From: Roseovarius sp. UBA3070
Lineage (GTDB): Bacteria > Pseudomonadota > Alphaproteobacteria > Rhodobacterales > Rhodobacteraceae
Direction: 5' to 3'
DNA length: 5,916 nucleotides
Assembly (NCBI GenBank): GCA_002366775.1
Contig: DFBW01000240.1
Location: 1-5,916, forward strand
The notes under the pieces were generated by a model. That model worked only from the letters and a program-made list of their open reading frames with translations, made no database searches and was not told the origin of the DNA. The position numbers and the translations under genes were made by a program. Below, one piece after another: positions 5,546 to 5,916 of the stretch (positions are counted from its first letter, which is position 1; each line of letters starts with the position of its first letter).

Positions 5546-5916
5546 ATGTCAGGATATGTGCTGTACGGATATGCAAAATCAGGGTCGGCTGTGATTGAGG
5601 CCGCTTTGGTGGATGCTGGTATCCCATTTGAGTTGAAAAAACTGGACCACGATGATGGCGATCTGCAAAGTGAGGCGTACCGGGTCTTGAACCCGCGCCA
5701 ACAGGTGCCTGCCTTGATGCATCCAGATGGCTCGGTGATCACCGAGATACCGGCAATTCTCAATCATCTGGCCGATGCTTTCCCTGAGAGCAGGTTGGCG
5801 CCCGCGCCCGGTTCATCTGCGCGGGCACAGCATGACCGTTGGCTCGCGTTCTTGCATGCCAACATTTATGAAGCGGTTCTGCGATTGTATTACTCCGAGC
5901 GCTACACCGATGATCC
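5546..5916 (+). CDS. Glutathione S-transferase family protein, 5' part
   Basis: The first 123 residues are visible; the gene runs off the right edge. Residues 3-80 are a thioredoxin-like GST N-domain: VLYGYAKSGSAVIEAALVDA (5-24) carries the candidate catalytic serine region (Ser12, Ser14). QVPALM (53-58) contains the cis-Pro55 motif. DGSVITEIPAILNHLADAFP (61-80) is the glutathione-binding end of the domain. The helical C-domain begins near residue 94 and is cut. In this last motif the position after Glu67, usually Ser or Thr and a ligand to the glutathione gamma-glutamyl group, is Ile68. AGGG at 5535-5538 precedes the ATG by 7 bases. It is a cytosolic protein, and the substrate is unknown. 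It starts 33 bases after the last stop of the DUF1513 relic, so its promoter may lie in relic DNA. Confidence 0.9.
   Translation, partial: MSGYVLYGYAKSGSAVIEAALVDAGIPFELKKLDHDDGDLQSEAYRVLNPRQQVPALMHPDGSVITEIPAILNHLADAFPESRLAPAPGSSARAQHDRWLAFLHANIYEAVLRLYYSERYTDD

Noticed and set aside
5106..5627. Minus-strand open frame of 173 codons
   Set aside because: It is antisense to the DUF1513 relic and the GST start; the plus-strand homology explains the region.

Overview
The window looks like a chromosomal segment of an alphaproteobacterium, most likely of the Rhodobacteraceae/Roseobacter group. The evidence is the moderately high GC content with G/C-rich third codon positions, a ribosomal protein L25 (TL5/Ctc type) lying close to pth, a Pth with an Ala/Lys/Pro-rich C-terminal tail, and the overall protein style. 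This taxonomic placement is inference.

Layout, left to right: (1) The 3' end of the L25 gene with its acidic tail, followed by a clear intrinsic terminator. (2) A short open stretch (about 300-479) that may be a decayed gene remnant. (3) A minus-strand FkbM-type SAM-dependent methyltransferase (499-1182), set between L25 and pth, which commonly lie next to each other. (4) A plus-strand run of three genes that may be co-transcribed: pth (peptidyl-tRNA hydrolase), a membrane-anchored serine hydrolase of the class C beta-lactamase/NylB-like fold with a Ser-Met-Ala-Lys active site, and a DUF2237 protein. (5) A 325-base stretch without a confident gene. Its left two thirds are open in the frame of the preceding gene beyond its stop codon. 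Its right end carries two adjacent perfect dyad-symmetric sites. (6) A signal-peptide-bearing outer-membrane beta-barrel (porin-like) gene directly downstream of those sites. (7) A truncated, frameshifted relic of a DUF1513 gene directly abutting the porin-like gene. (8) The 5' part of a glutathione S-transferase gene running off the right edge.

The left half is housekeeping (translation: L25 and Pth) with one accessory methyltransferase on the opposite strand. The right half looks rearranged. DUF1513 genes usually sit at the end of an imelysin/di-haem oxidoreductase iron-related operon, so a headless DUF1513 relic fused to the end of a porin-like gene suggests that such an operon was deleted here. 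I found no CRISPR array, tRNA, rRNA, insertion sequence or obviously novel defence-type system. The most worthwhile leads are the double operator-like palindrome before the porin-like gene and the DUF1513 deletion scar behind it.
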